Shown one piece after another: positions 27,776 through 37,373 of a DNA stretch of 64,000 nt. The position numbers were made by a program, and so were the translations under genes. Position 1 is the first letter of the stretch; each line of letters starts with the position of its first letter. Location: NCBI GenBank assembly GCA_032027085.1, contig JAVSMS010000001.1, positions 4,751,730-4,815,729 on the forward strand, read 5' to 3'. A model generated the notes under the pieces. That model ran no database searches. It saw nothing but the letters and a program-made list of their open reading frames with translations, and was not told the DNA's origin. The stretch comes from Pseudorhodoplanes sp. Lineage in GTDB: Bacteria; Pseudomonadota; Alphaproteobacteria; Rhizobiales; Xanthobacteraceae.

Positions 27776-27992
27776 GGATGCTTTCTGGAGGGGGTTGAAA
27801 GAAATCGCCGACCAGAACGAACAGACCCTCTCCGACCTCGTCGCCAGCATCGACTCGCAGCGCAAGCACGGCAATCTGTCATCTGCGATCAGGCTGTTCG
27901 TGCTGGATCATTATCGCGGGCAACGCGACAATGACAGTGGCAATCACCGCGATATGCCACACGCGGCGGTCGCGGGGCTACGCGCGGACTGA
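27711..27992 (+). CDS. ribbon-helix-helix (RHH_4) DNA-binding protein
   Basis: A 93-residue protein: VKRSIVIAGHKTSVSLEDAF forms the beta-strand and start of helix 1, and WRGLKEIADQNEQTLSDLVA continues the RHH_4 fold. IRLFVLDHYR lies near the end. It probably dimerises on DNA as a small regulator. It follows fumC and overlaps DUF4169, an arrangement I recognise from related alphaproteobacteria. Its targets are not visible. Confidence 0.82.
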   Translation: MKSPVVKRSIVIAGHKTSVSLEDAFWRGLKEIADQNEQTLSDLVASIDSQRKHGNLSSAIRLFVLDHYRGQRDNDSGNHRDMPHAAVAGLRAD

Positions 27993-27998
27993 CACTTT

Positions 27999-30900
27999 TC
28001 AGAAGCTCGATTCCCGCGGTGGCGGCAAGATCTGCGGAGCCGGCCGGCTCTGAGGTCGTGGTGCGCCTTGGACAGGTGCAAATCCGGGCGCCGGCTTTAT
28101 GTCGATCGGCGGCGGCAAGGGCGCAGCGCGCAATTCCGCTGCCGGCTTGGTCCGCGGCAGAAGGGGCGGTTGTTCAGGCAATGTGATTTGCGGTGGCGTT
28201 GAAGCCGGCGACACGGACGAAGTCGCCGGCGGAACGCTGGCGCGCTCGATCGCCTCCAGCTTCTGCGATTGCTGTTCAACCGCCCGCAATGCGAGCCAGC
28301 CCGTCAGAGCTGCGACCTCAATGGTGCGCGCCGGTGAACCCACCGGCCCTTTCAGGCTCACCGAAATTTCCGGGCGGCCTGCCGATGTCGTCGCGGCTGC
28401 ATCCGTCAGCATGATGCGAGAATCGATCGCGCCTTCTGTCAGATCCAGAACGCCCGACATCGTCACATCAGCGCCATGCGCTTGCGTCGTCACGGTACCG
28501 AAACGCACCTGTCCGGCGCTGATTGTGAACGGTGTCTCCGCGGCGCGGACCTGCAGCACACCAGCCTCCAGCGCCGGCTGCACAATGTCCCGGACACGAA
28601 AGCCATCGAGCGGCAATCCTTGATCGACGGCGCGCATTGCAACTGCAAAAGCCTTGGGATCAAGACCGTGGATACGCGCATCGGCCAGAGTCAATGTGCC
28701 GGCGCCCGCAAGCGATCCAATCAACGCTTTCGGAGATCGACCGGCGCCATCAAAATCAGCACCCAGATTGATCCGGCCCGATATCGGCGGCTGTTCCCTG
28801 CCGGCCAGCATGGCAGCGGCATCTACGTTGTTCAAAGCAATGCGCGCCTTTGCCGAAACTCCATCCGGTGTTTTCCGTGCGGAGATTTCGCCTGACACGC
28901 GCCCTTTGGCAAATTCCGCCTCCTCCAACTCAATCCCCAAATCCGAAGGCGCAAGCCGCAATACACCTTTCACGCCGTGCAGGGACAAGGCGTGGGTCAG
29001 GCCCGCGTTCCTGACGCGAAATGCGATCCGTCCGCTTGCTTGCGCGTAAAGACCGCGCGAAAACGGCTCTTCTGAAATCAGCTTGCCGTCGGTGAAGCCG
29101 GTCGCGGCTGCGACGACGTCCGTTGCATTGATCGCATCTGCTTCAATGTCTCCTTCGACATCGATGACTGGTCCAAAAGTCATGCCGAGCCGACCGCGCA
29201 CGGGCGCGCCGGCAATTTTCGCCGACAATTGATCCAGCTTCAGCGTCTTGCCAGTGATGGCCGCATTTGTTGTCAGCGTAACGGGCAAATATCGCCCCTG
29301 CTGCAGCAGTGCTCCGGCATCCGCTCTCGCAATGGCCAGGTCGAAATCGCCTGACAAGCCCTGATCGGAAAAGGGCCGCAAGTGCCCCTTGGTGCTCGCA
29401 TCGAGATGGGCGGAAGCGATGCTGCCATCAACGCGCATGTTGCCATTCAGCGGGCCGCGCGCAGACACCGAAATCCTGGCCGGCGAATTGTCGGCCGTGA
29501 TTAAACGATCCAAGCCGGCCATGCGCACAAGCGCTCCGGCATCATCGCTGGTCAACTCCCCATCAACCTCCAATCGCGCCTTTGCCGCATTGGCCATCGT
29601 CCCCGTTGCGGTGCCTTTGAGCGAGAGCTGCGATTTTCCGAGTCGGCCGCCGAGATCGAAGCGGGCCAGACTTTGTCCGGCCGGCTGACCGGACGCCGCG
29701 CCGACCTCCAGCGTGGCGTGCAGACTGGCATTGCCGGCCCGTTCGGAGATGCCCCGCGTCAGCTCGAGCGACTGCGGGGCAAATTTCGCGACAAGCGCGG
29801 TCAAGCCCGACAGATCGCGCGCATCCAGATCAACGCTCATGCTGCCGCGCGGCGAGGCGGAGGCCGTATCAATCAGGCCCCTCGCGTCGATCCTCGCCCC
29901 GCCGAAATCACCGATATTGAGGCGATCGATCTTCAAACCGCCGGCGTCGAAGCTCGCCTTCACATGCGCGCGTTGCGCATCGAGGCCGGCAAAGCGCGCG
30001 CGCTCCATCTCCAGGACCAGCGAAAGCTCGCCTGGCTTTTCGATCTTGCTGTCCTTCAGCAGCACGTTCCCAAGCGCCATCATCGCATCAATATCGACGT
30101 CGACGGCTCTCAACTCGGCATCGAGACGCGCCTTGCGACTGTCGTCGGGATACCGGTATGCCAGGCGGCCGTTGACCGGCTTGCGATCAACCTCGAAACT
30201 CAACCGCTCGATCGCAAGCTTGCTGTCATCGATGATGATCTCGCCACGCCCGCGAAAGGGCGATGCCGAACCTGACGATGTCTCAGTCTTGCCTTCCAGC
30301 CAGGCGAGGAATGCCCGCGGATCGACCGAGCTGATTTCGGCAGGGCCCGAGAACGAGAGGCCGTTCGCCGTTGTCAGACGGCCGCCTACCTGAACTTGCG
30401 TGAAGCCGGGTGCGCGGAATTCAACACCCTTGAAGGAAATGCCGCCGGCATTTGCGGAAACGTCGCCGCGCAAGGACTGGATCGTGCCGCCGCCCAACGT
30501 CACGCCGTCGATGCCAAATCCGATCTGCAGCGGCAACGGCGAGTTCGACAGACTTGGCACGTATTCAGCAAGCGCCTTGATCGCGCTGGCCGGATCGCGC
30601 CGCGGCTGGCCCTGCGAGGCCAGGGCGCGATCCAGATCGATCTGACGTGCGGACACGACAGCTTCGACATGGGGGTTGCCGCCAAAGGTCATCTCGGCGG
30701 TGCCGGTCGCCTTCAGCGCGCGCTCTTCTGGGCCGTATTGCAGTTCCAGTTGCTCGAACAATGCCGATGCCTGCGTCGCCGTCACCCGCGAAGTGATCCG
30801 CCACGGCTCACCCAGAATGGTCTTGCCATCTGCGAGCACAACGCCGACCGGCCGCGTCAATGTCAAAGCACCCTCGAAACGCGGCGCGCCATCCGCGAAC

Positions 30901-31637
30901 GACAGTGTCCCCTCGCTGTCGGCGAGCAGCGGGATATCGGACGGCTCCAGGCTCAGCTTGATTTTGGTGTCGCCGTCATCCGAACGCGTTGTGGAAATGC
31001 GATAACCGTAAAGTCCACCGTCGAGGACGAAGGCGCCCTCGCCCCGAAAAATCCCGGCACCCAGCGAACGCACATCACCGCCGAACCAAAGCTTTTCGAA
31101 TACGGCCTGTTTTCCGCTCGCAGCATCGGCCAGCGACACACGCGCATCTTCGATGGTCAGCTTGCCGATCGAGATGTCATTCAGATTGAAGCCGACGGCC
31201 AGGTTGGGAACGTTCAGGCGGCCATCCTTGCCGAGACCGGCAGCAACATCCGGCCCAACCAGTCGCAATTCCGTAGCGCGCAACTGTCCGCGGATCAGGC
31301 TGCCCAGCGCAAGCTCGATCCCGAGCGCCTTGGCGCGCAGGGGCTGCTGTGCACTATCCGAGCCGATGTCGATGCCACTCAACAGCAGCGACGGCGACGG
31401 CAACAGGCGCACGTCGATCGGCCCGCTGACGCGGACGGGGAGACCGAGCGCCCGGCTGGCCTGCATTTCGAAAGCTGGGCGATACTGGGACCAGTCGATG
31501 AACAACGGCCCGATCAGCGCCGTCAGAAGCGCCAGGATCAACGCGATCGCCAGACCAAGCAGAGTCGTCTGCACACCCGCACCAGGAAGTTGAGTCACCG
31601 CGCCCATTCGCCCGATCGGCTGGGTCTCCGTGACCAT
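27999..31637 (-). CDS. AsmA-family envelope protein
   Basis: A 1,212-residue protein with an N-terminal membrane helix (LLGLAIALILALLTALIGPL) followed by FIDWSQYRPAFEMQASRALG, the start of AsmA domains. A very long beta-rich body follows and a Pro-rich C-terminus (PPITLPEQ-like, then PAPGFAPVQGAPRPQSRPAP). The AsmA_2-type end contains GAGTLTLADARIHGLDPKAF. Such proteins span the periplasm and are implicated in lipid transport to, or assembly of, the outer membrane. It converges with the RHH gene, with six nt between stops. Confidence 0.9.
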   Translation of the reverse strand: MVTETQPIGRMGAVTQLPGAGVQTTLLGLAIALILALLTALIGPLFIDWSQYRPAFEMQASRALGLPVRVSGPIDVRLLPSPSLLLSGIDIGSDSAQQPLRAKALGIELALGSLIRGQLRATELRLVGPDVAAGLGKDGRLNVPNLAVGFNLNDISIGKLTIEDARVSLADAASGKQAVFEKLWFGGDVRSLGAGIFRGEGAFVLDGGLYGYRISTTRSDDGDTKIKLSLEPSDIPLLADSEGTLSFADGAPRFEGALTLTRPVGVVLADGKTILGEPWRITSRVTATQASALFEQLELQYGPEERALKATGTAEMTFGGNPHVEAVVSARQIDLDRALASQGQPRRDPASAIKALAEYVPSLSNSPLPLQIGFGIDGVTLGGGTIQSLRGDVSANAGGISFKGVEFRAPGFTQVQVGGRLTTANGLSFSGPAEISSVDPRAFLAWLEGKTETSSGSASPFRGRGEIIIDDSKLAIERLSFEVDRKPVNGRLAYRYPDDSRKARLDAELRAVDVDIDAMMALGNVLLKDSKIEKPGELSLVLEMERARFAGLDAQRAHVKASFDAGGLKIDRLNIGDFGGARIDARGLIDTASASPRGSMSVDLDARDLSGLTALVAKFAPQSLELTRGISERAGNASLHATLEVGAASGQPAGQSLARFDLGGRLGKSQLSLKGTATGTMANAAKARLEVDGELTSDDAGALVRMAGLDRLITADNSPARISVSARGPLNGNMRVDGSIASAHLDASTKGHLRPFSDQGLSGDFDLAIARADAGALLQQGRYLPVTLTTNAAITGKTLKLDQLSAKIAGAPVRGRLGMTFGPVIDVEGDIEADAINATDVVAAATGFTDGKLISEEPFSRGLYAQASGRIAFRVRNAGLTHALSLHGVKGVLRLAPSDLGIELEEAEFAKGRVSGEISARKTPDGVSAKARIALNNVDAAAMLAGREQPPISGRINLGADFDGAGRSPKALIGSLAGAGTLTLADARIHGLDPKAFAVAMRAVDQGLPLDGFRVRDIVQPALEAGVLQVRAAETPFTISAGQVRFGTVTTQAHGADVTMSGVLDLTEGAIDSRIMLTDAAATTSAGRPEISVSLKGPVGSPARTIEVAALTGWLALRAVEQQSQKLEAIERASVPPATSSVSPASTPPQITLPEQPPLLPRTKPAAELRAAPLPPPIDIKPAPGFAPVQGAPRPQSRPAPQILPPPRESSF

Positions 31638-31699
31638 AACCGGGCGGCCCGCTGCGGCAAAACAAACGTCCGGGAAGTGGCTGCGACGGTTTTCCTAGG

Positions 31700-31729
31700 C
31701 AGAAATGCCGTTGAACAGCGGCATTTCTG
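31700..31729 (-). terminator. hairpin between the FAD oxidase gene and asmA
   Basis: CAGAAATGCCG (31700-31710) pairs with CGGCATTTCTG (31719-31729), an 11-bp stem with an 8-nt loop located 10 nt after the FAD oxidase stop. No strong T-run follows, so it may be a weak terminator or an mRNA 3' stabiliser. Confidence 0.5.
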
Positions 31730-31739
31730 TGATGGGATT

Positions 31740-33161
31740 TCAGGCCTCCGGCAGCATTTTTCCCGGATTCATGATGTTGTTTGGATCAAGCGCCTGCTTG
31801 ACCGCCCGCATGGCCGCCAACGCCGCTGGCCCGTGCTCGGCCGGGAGATATTTCATCTTGCCCTGCCCCACGCCGTGTTCGCCTGTGCAGGTGCCTTCCA
31901 TGGCCAAGGCCCTGACCGCCAGCCGTTCCAGAAACTTCTTCGCAGTTTTGATTTCTTCCGGCTTCTCCATGTCGATCAGCAGGGAGAGGTGGAAGTTTCC
32001 GTCTCCGACATGCCCCACCAGCGGCGCCAGCAGGCCGGTCTCCCGCGCATCGCGCTGGGTCTCGGTCACGCATTCTGCCAGCCGCGAGATCGGCACGCAG
32101 ACGTCGGTTGCCAGCGCGCTGGCGCCCGGGCGCAAGCCGCGCGCCGCCCAATAGCCGTCGTGCCGCGCCTGCCATAGCCGCGTGCGGTCTTCCGCCTTGG
32201 TGGCCCATTCGAACGGTCCGCCGCCGAGATCGGCCGCAATCTCGCCGAAGCGCTCGGACTGTTCCTTAACTCCCGCATCCGTGCCGTGGAATTCGACCAG
32301 CAACATCGGCGTCTCGGGAAGATTGAGCTTGGAATAGGCATTGCACGCGCGGACCTGCACTTCGTCGAGCAATTCGATGCGCGCCACCGGAAGGCCGGAC
32401 TGGATCGTCAGAATCGTGGCGTTGCAGGCCGCCTCGACCGACGGAAACGGACAGATGCCGGCCGCGATCGCTTCCGGAATGCCGTGCAGCTTCAAGGTGA
32501 GCTCGGTGATCACCCCGAGCGTGCCCTCCGATCCGACGATCAGGCGCGTCAGATCATAGCCGGACGAAGATTTTCGTGCTCGTCGCGAAGTCGTCATCGT
32601 CTCGCCGCTCGCCAGCACCACCTTCATCGACAACACGTTATCTTTCATCGTGCCGTAGCGAACGGCATTGGTGCCCGAGGCGCGCGTTGCCGCCATGCCG
32701 CCGAGCGACGCGTCGGCGCCGGGATCGATCGGAAAGAAAAGGCCCTGGTCGCGCAGATGTTCGTTGAGTTGCTTGCGGGTAACGCCGGGCTCGATGACAC
32801 AATCAAGATCTTCGGCGTGCACGGTCAGAATACGGTTCATATCGCGGAAATCGATCGAAACACCGCCTTGCGGCGCGTTGATATGGCCTTCCAGTGAGGT
32901 GCCGGTGCCGTAGGGAATCACGGGCACGCCGTGCTGCGCACAAATTCGCACAATTTTCTGCACATCTTCGCCACTTTGCGGGAAGACGACGGCGTCCGGC
33001 GGCTGGTTCTCGATCCAGGTGAGTGTATTGCCGTGCTGTTCACGCACCGCATTTGACGTGACCACGCGATTGCCGAACGCGGCCGTCAATTCCCGGATGA
33101 CCGCCGCAACAGCGCCTTCCTTCGGTTTTTTCGAGAGTTTTTCCTGCGCAATCGCAGTCAT
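31740..33161 (-). CDS. FAD-linked 2-hydroxyacid oxidase (D-lactate dehydrogenase/GlcD type)
   Basis: A 473-residue flavoprotein of the LDHD/GlcD family that oxidises a 2-hydroxyacid, probably D-lactate or a relative. The FAD-binding PCMH domain includes PDAVVFPQSGEDVQKIVRIC, PYGTGTSLEGHINAP and DPGADASLGGMAATRASGTN. The C-terminal domain ends with the conserved GTCTGEHGVGQGKMKYL and ALDPNNIMNPGKML. It is monocistronic and divergent from the thioesterase gene at 33307. Confidence 0.93.
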   Translation of the reverse strand: MTAIAQEKLSKKPKEGAVAAVIRELTAAFGNRVVTSNAVREQHGNTLTWIENQPPDAVVFPQSGEDVQKIVRICAQHGVPVIPYGTGTSLEGHINAPQGGVSIDFRDMNRILTVHAEDLDCVIEPGVTRKQLNEHLRDQGLFFPIDPGADASLGGMAATRASGTNAVRYGTMKDNVLSMKVVLASGETMTTSRRARKSSSGYDLTRLIVGSEGTLGVITELTLKLHGIPEAIAAGICPFPSVEAACNATILTIQSGLPVARIELLDEVQVRACNAYSKLNLPETPMLLVEFHGTDAGVKEQSERFGEIAADLGGGPFEWATKAEDRTRLWQARHDGYWAARGLRPGASALATDVCVPISRLAECVTETQRDARETGLLAPLVGHVGDGNFHLSLLIDMEKPEEIKTAKKFLERLAVRALAMEGTCTGEHGVGQGKMKYLPAEHGPAALAAMRAVKQALDPNNIMNPGKMLPEA

Positions 33162-33306
33162 TTCGGTCTTCCTGCAGCGGTTTCTAGGTTTCCCGCAACT
33201 TAGCAGAGCGCGATGGCCGCAGGCAAAATGCCGTTCCGGCGCGCGGCAGATATGCCGGAATCTTCATTTACAGGAACAAATCGCCGTTTCAGGATGTTTG
33301 CTTGTT

Positions 33307-33816
33307 ATGCTCGATCGCGTCGATTTTGAACCTGTCTTCTTTGCACCGTTCGTCTCCTCGGTGATGCGGGTGGAGCCGCATTGGATCGACTATAACGGCC
33401 ATCTCAACATGGCCTATTACAACGTGTTTTTCGACAAAGCCGTTGACGAGATTTACGAATTGGCGGGGATCGGCAGGGATTACCTGACAACGCGGCACCG
33501 CTCCTTTTTCAGCGCCGAAGTGCATATCCGCTATTTGCGGGAGCTGCATAGCGGCGATCCGGTGCGGGTGACGTTCCAGCTCCTGGACTATGATTCCAAG
33601 CGGCTGCACTATTTTGAGCAGCTATTTCATGCAGTTGAGGGGTGGGTGTCGGCGACCTCCGAGAATCTGTCGCTGCATGTCGACATGGACCGCAAGAAGG
33701 CCGCGCCGTTCACCGACGACGTGTCCAAGCGGTTGAGCCGGTTGAAGAAATCGCACGCCCGCCTGCCCCGCCCGGAGGCGGTGGGGCGCCGGGTCATGAT
33801 GCCGGCAAAGGCCTGA
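33307..33816 (+). CDS. hotdog-fold acyl-CoA thioesterase
   Basis: A 169-residue protein of the 4-hydroxybenzoyl-CoA thioesterase superfamily. WIDYNGHLNMAYYNVFFDKA contains the Asp/Tyr/Asn region of the active site, and the hotdog helix follows. SAEVHIRYLRELHSGDPVRV is the dimer strand. The substrate is unknown; relatives hydrolyse carnitine-derived or short acyl-CoAs. ATG 33307 was chosen, since earlier codons lie in the divergent promoter region. Confidence 0.85.
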   Translation: MLDRVDFEPVFFAPFVSSVMRVEPHWIDYNGHLNMAYYNVFFDKAVDEIYELAGIGRDYLTTRHRSFFSAEVHIRYLRELHSGDPVRVTFQLLDYDSKRLHYFEQLFHAVEGWVSATSENLSLHVDMDRKKAAPFTDDVSKRLSRLKKSHARLPRPEAVGRRVMMPAKA

Positions 33817-33830
33817 ATTCCGGTCCAGCT

Positions 33831-33902
33831 CGCGCCGAGCCGGCCGGCCCTCCCTCGCGCCGAACAGGCCGGTCCTCCCCGCGCCCAACAGACCGGTTTT
33901 CC
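33831..33902. repeat. three tandem copies of a 25-bp unit
   Basis: CGCGCCGAGCCGGCCGGCCC-, CGCGCCGAACAGGCCGGTCC- and CGCGCCCAACAGACCGGTTT- starts recur every 24-25 nt at 33831, 33856 and 33880. The copies are imperfect. They fill the gap between the thioesterase and helicase genes. No function is evident. Confidence 0.75.
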
Positions 33903-34005
33903 AGCGAAAAAAGCGATCTTCCGTCGGAACTTAAGGGACATCTGCCGCCCGCCTCTCCCGTTTCAATGCCCGAGATGCCATGTTGCCTTCATGCTCATAG
34001 AAATG

Positions 34006-34085
34006 CCGATCCTTGGGCGCGAGCGTCGATCCTCGGGCGCGAGCACGCCGATCCTCGCGGATGAGCGTCTTGATCCTCGGCGACA
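34006..34085. repeat. imperfect 21-22-bp tandem repeat before the helicase
   Basis: Four units starting CGATCCTTGGGCGCGAGC, CGATCCTCGGGCGCGAGC, CGATCCTCGCGGATGAGC and TGATCCTCGGCGAC follow each other at 34007, 34027, 34049 and 34071. They precede the likely helicase start at 34115 and may lie in its 5' untranslated region, or be translated if ATG 34061 or an earlier start is used. Confidence 0.7.
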
Positions 34086-34114
34086 ATAAAGAGAACAAGC
34101 ACGACGACAACAAC

Positions 34115-37100
34115 ATGGCCGATTCGACCAAGCCTCTCCCCGTTCCCCCGCCCCGCGCCGCCGGCGGCATTGCCGCGCGCGCGATGGCGGCCGCGCGCGG
34201 AACCCATTTCGGCTATCTCGACGGGCTGAATCCGGAGCAGCGCCTGGCGGTCGAGACGCTGGACGGCCCGGTGCTGGTGCTGGCGGGCGCGGGCACCGGC
34301 AAGACGCGCGTCCTCACCACCCGCATCGCGCATATCCTCAATCTCGGCCGCGCGCACCCCTCGCAGATCCTTGCGGTGACCTTCACCAACAAGGCGGCGC
34401 GCGAGATGAAGCTGCGCGTCGGCCAGATGGTCGGCGAGATCGTCGAGGGCATGCCCTGGCTCGGCACCTTCCACTCGATCGGCGTGAAGATCCTGCGCCG
34501 GCATGCCGAACTCGTCGGGCTGAAGAGCGGCTTCACCATCCTCGACACCGACGACCAGATCCGCCTGATCAAGCAACTCCTGGAAGCGGAAAACATCGAC
34601 GAGAAGCGCTGGCCCGCGCGCGTCTTCGCCGGCGTGATGGACGGCTGGAAGAACCGCGGGCTGACGCCTGAGCAGGTGCCGGCCGGCGAAGCGATGAGCT
34701 TCGCCAACGGGCGCGGCTTTGAGCTCTACAAGGCGTATCAGGAGCGGCTGAAGATTCTGAACGCGGTGGATTTCGGCGACCTCTTGCTGGAGACCATCCG
34801 CCTGTTCCGCGAGAACCCGGATGTGCTGCGCGATTATCAGCGGCGCTTCCGCTACATCCTGGTGGACGAGTATCAGGACACGAACGTTGCGCAGTATCTG
34901 TGGCTGAGGCTGCTGGCGCAGTCGTCAACCTCGCCATCGCCTTCTGCGTCATCACCGGGCCGACGCGAAGCGTCGAGTCATCGCAAGTCGGATTCATCCG
35001 ACTTGCGCATTGATGATGCTGAAACTCGGGTAGACCCGAGTTTCGGTGCTCCCGATCAGGCGAGCACTGTGCCCACCACTCGGGATGGCCGGGACAAGCC
35101 CGGCCATGACGAAGGAGAGAGAGGCGCGGCGCTCACCTCCCAATCGTCATTGCCGGGCGGAAGGAGCGAAGCGCCGTCTTCGCGCCTGGAGACCCGGCAA
35201 TCCATCGTTTCGCAAGAGGATGGATCACCGGATCACGACGCACCTGCGGTGCGTCGGCCCGGTGATGACGAAGGAGAGAAAGGCGCGGCGCTCACCTCTC
35301 AATCGTCATTGCCGGGCGGAAGGCGCGAAGCGCCGTCTTCGCGCCTGGAGACCCGGCAATCCATCGTTTCGCAAGAAGATGGATCACCGGGTCACGACGC
35401 ACCTGCGGTGCGTCGGCCCGGTGATGACGAAGAAGGGGAAGCGGTCGTTCCGGGATGCCCCGAAGGGGCGGACCCGGAATCCATAACGACAGACCAAGAT
35501 TATCATAAAATCGCGGCTCGCGGTCTTGCGCCCGCGCCCGTCGCGCCACACCGCGAAATCGGGGAGAGGGAAAGAGCCGCGAGCGGGGAGAGGGAAAAAG
35601 AAATCAAAAACATCTGCTGCGTCGGCGATGACGATCAATCGATCTATGGCTGGCGCGGGGCGGAGGTCGACAACATCCTGCGGTTTGAAAAGGACTTTCC
35701 CGGCGCGATCGTCATCCGGCTGGAACGGAATTACCGCAGCACCGGACACATCCTCGCCGCCGCCTCGCATCTCATCGCGCATAACGAAGGCCGGCTCGGC
35801 AAGACGCTGCGCACCGAGGACGTGCCGGGCGAGAAGGTGACCGTCACCGGCGCCTGGGATTCGGAAGAGGAAGCGCGCGCGATCGGCGACGAGATCGAGG
35901 AATTGCAGCGCGCAAAGCATCCGCTCAACGAGATCGCGATCCTGGTGCGCGCCTCGTTCCAGATGCGCGAATTCGAGGACCGCTTTGTCACCCTCGGCCT
36001 GCCCTATCGCGTGATCGGCGGCCCGCGCTTCTATGAGCGGGCGGAAATCCGCGACGCCCTCGCCTATCTGCGCGTGGTCAACTCCGCCAGCGACGATCTC
36101 GCCTTCGAGCGCATCGTCAATGTGCCGCGGCGCGGGCTCGGCGACGCCACCCTGCAGCAGCTTCACGATTATGCGCGCGCCCGCCGCATCCCGCTGTTCG
36201 AGGCGGCGCGCGCGATGATCGAGACCGATGAACTCAAGCCCAGGCCGCGCGGCTCATTGCGCGACCTTGTCACCTCGTTCGAGCGCTGGCGCGCGCAGAA
36301 CGAGACCATGCCGCATGACGAACTCGCCGAGATCGTGCTCGATGAGTCCGGCTACACCGCGATGTGGCAGAAGGACCGCTCCGCCGACGCCGCCGGCCGG
36401 CTGGAGAACCTGAAGGAGCTGATCCGCTCCATGCAGGATTTCGAGAACCTCGCCGGCTTCCTCGAACACATTTCGCTGGTGATGGACCGCGACGGCGAAG
36501 GGCTCGACGACGCGGTCAACATCATGACGCTGCATTCGGCCAAGGGGCTGGAATTCGACACCGTGTTCCTGCCCGGCTGGGAGGAAGGCCTGTTTCCGCA
36601 TCAGCGCGCGCTGGACGAAAGCGGGCGCGCGGGACTTGAGGAAGAGCGGCGCCTGGCGCATGTCGGGCTGACGCGTGCGCGGAGGCGCGCCAAGCTCTAT
36701 TTCGCCACCAACCGCCGCATGCATGGCTTGTGGAATTCGACCATCCCCTCGCGCTTCCTCGACGAATTGCCGGAGCAGCATGTGGAGGTGACCGAGAGCA
36801 AATCGAGCTTCGGCGGCGCGGCCTATGGCGGCATGGGCGGCGGCTATGGCCCCTCGCGCTTTGACTCGTTTGCGCCGTCGGGCTCGTCCTATTCCACGCC
36901 CGGCTGGCAGCGCGCGCAGAAACGCCGCGCGCGCGAGGACGATTTCGGTTTCGGGGATGAGGGCTCCGAATACGACACCGAGGCGCGCTTCATCGATGAG
37001 GACACAGGCGGCGCCGCGCGCTCGGCGAAGTCCCCTCCCCCCTTGTGGGGGAGGGATAGGGAGGGGGGCCGTGCGGGCTCCCACTCAGCGCGCAAGACAG

Positions 37101-37324
37101 GCACAAGCAAAGGCCGCTTCGCCGCGCGCCGCGAACCGCTGACCATCGAGGGCGAGCTGGTCGCCAAATCCACCGGCACCTCGCAATTCACAGTCGGCGA
37201 CCGGGTTTTCCACATCAAGTTCGGCAACGGCAACGTCACCTCAATCGACGGCAACAAGCTGACGATCCAGTTCGACAAGGCGGGCGAGAAACGCGTGGTG
37301 GATAGTTTTGTCGAGAGGGTGTGA
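34115..37324 (+). CDS. UvrD/PcrA superfamily 1 helicase with a large repeat-derived insertion
   Basis: A 1,069-residue 3'-5' DNA helicase from ATG 34115. Motif I LAGAGTGKTR is near 57-65, Ia AVTFTNKAAREM, II VDEYQDT (250-256), III GDDDQSIYGWRGA (504 on), IV IRLERNYRS, V TLHSAKGLEFD and VI GLTRARR. The C-terminal Tudor-like end is VGDRVFHIKFGNGNVTSIDG. Family members have about 700-850 residues. The excess is residues 270-497, a Ser/Pro/Arg/Gly-rich stretch between motifs II and III coded by palindromic repeats and a 159-bp tandem duplication. A second repeat (CCCTCCCCCCTTGTGGGGGA, 37030-37065) codes PPPLWGRDREGGR. All motifs are intact, so the protein may still work. Roles are mismatch/nucleotide-excision repair and replication-fork maintenance. 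Confidence 0.93.
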   Translation: MADSTKPLPVPPPRAAGGIAARAMAAARGTHFGYLDGLNPEQRLAVETLDGPVLVLAGAGTGKTRVLTTRIAHILNLGRAHPSQILAVTFTNKAAREMKLRVGQMVGEIVEGMPWLGTFHSIGVKILRRHAELVGLKSGFTILDTDDQIRLIKQLLEAENIDEKRWPARVFAGVMDGWKNRGLTPEQVPAGEAMSFANGRGFELYKAYQERLKILNAVDFGDLLLETIRLFRENPDVLRDYQRRFRYILVDEYQDTNVAQYLWLRLLAQSSTSPSPSASSPGRREASSHRKSDSSDLRIDDAETRVDPSFGAPDQASTVPTTRDGRDKPGHDEGERGAALTSQSSLPGGRSEAPSSRLETRQSIVSQEDGSPDHDAPAVRRPGDDEGEKGAALTSQSSLPGGRREAPSSRLETRQSIVSQEDGSPGHDAPAVRRPGDDEEGEAVVPGCPEGADPESITTDQDYHKIAARGLAPAPVAPHREIGERERAASGEREKEIKNICCVGDDDQSIYGWRGAEVDNILRFEKDFPGAIVIRLERNYRSTGHILAAASHLIAHNEGRLGKTLRTEDVPGEKVTVTGAWDSEEEARAIGDEIEELQRAKHPLNEIAILVRASFQMREFEDRFVTLGLPYRVIGGPRFYERAEIRDALAYLRVVNSASDDLAFERIVNVPRRGLGDATLQQLHDYARARRIPLFEAARAMIETDELKPRPRGSLRDLVTSFERWRAQNETMPHDELAEIVLDESGYTAMWQKDRSADAAGRLENLKELIRSMQDFENLAGFLEHISLVMDRDGEGLDDAVNIMTLHSAKGLEFDTVFLPGWEEGLFPHQRALDESGRAGLEEERRLAHVGLTRARRRAKLYFATNRRMHGLWNSTIPSRFLDELPEQHVEVTESKSSFGGAAYGGMGGGYGPSRFDSFAPSGSSYSTPGWQRAQKRRAREDDFGFGDEGSEYDTEARFIDEDTGGAARSAKSPPPLWGRDREGGRAGSHSARKTGTSKGRFAARREPLTIEGELVAKSTGTSQFTVGDRVFHIKFGNGNVTSIDGNKLTIQFDKAGEKRVVDSFVERV
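34922..35605 (+). repeat. 684-bp in-frame insertion of palindromic repeats in the helicase gene
   Basis: This segment is absent from normal UvrD/PcrA proteins. It contains the dispersed palindrome GGGATGGCCGGGACAAGCCC (from 35082), two ATTGCCGGG...CCCGGCAAT units, and GAAATCGGGGAGAGGG-type stems near 35560-35600. Within it a 159-bp unit (53 codons) starting ATCGTCATTGCCGGGCGG occurs at 35143 and again at 35302, nearly identical. The total of 228 codons keeps the frame. Confidence 0.88.
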
Positions 37325-37373
37325 GGGCAAATCACATAGTGCGCTCACACTTGCCCGCACCTATCACACATAC

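Noticed and set aside
34950-35480. CRISPR-like repeat array
   Set aside because: The repeats are long, palindromic and imperfect, with no constant spacer length and no cas genes in the window.
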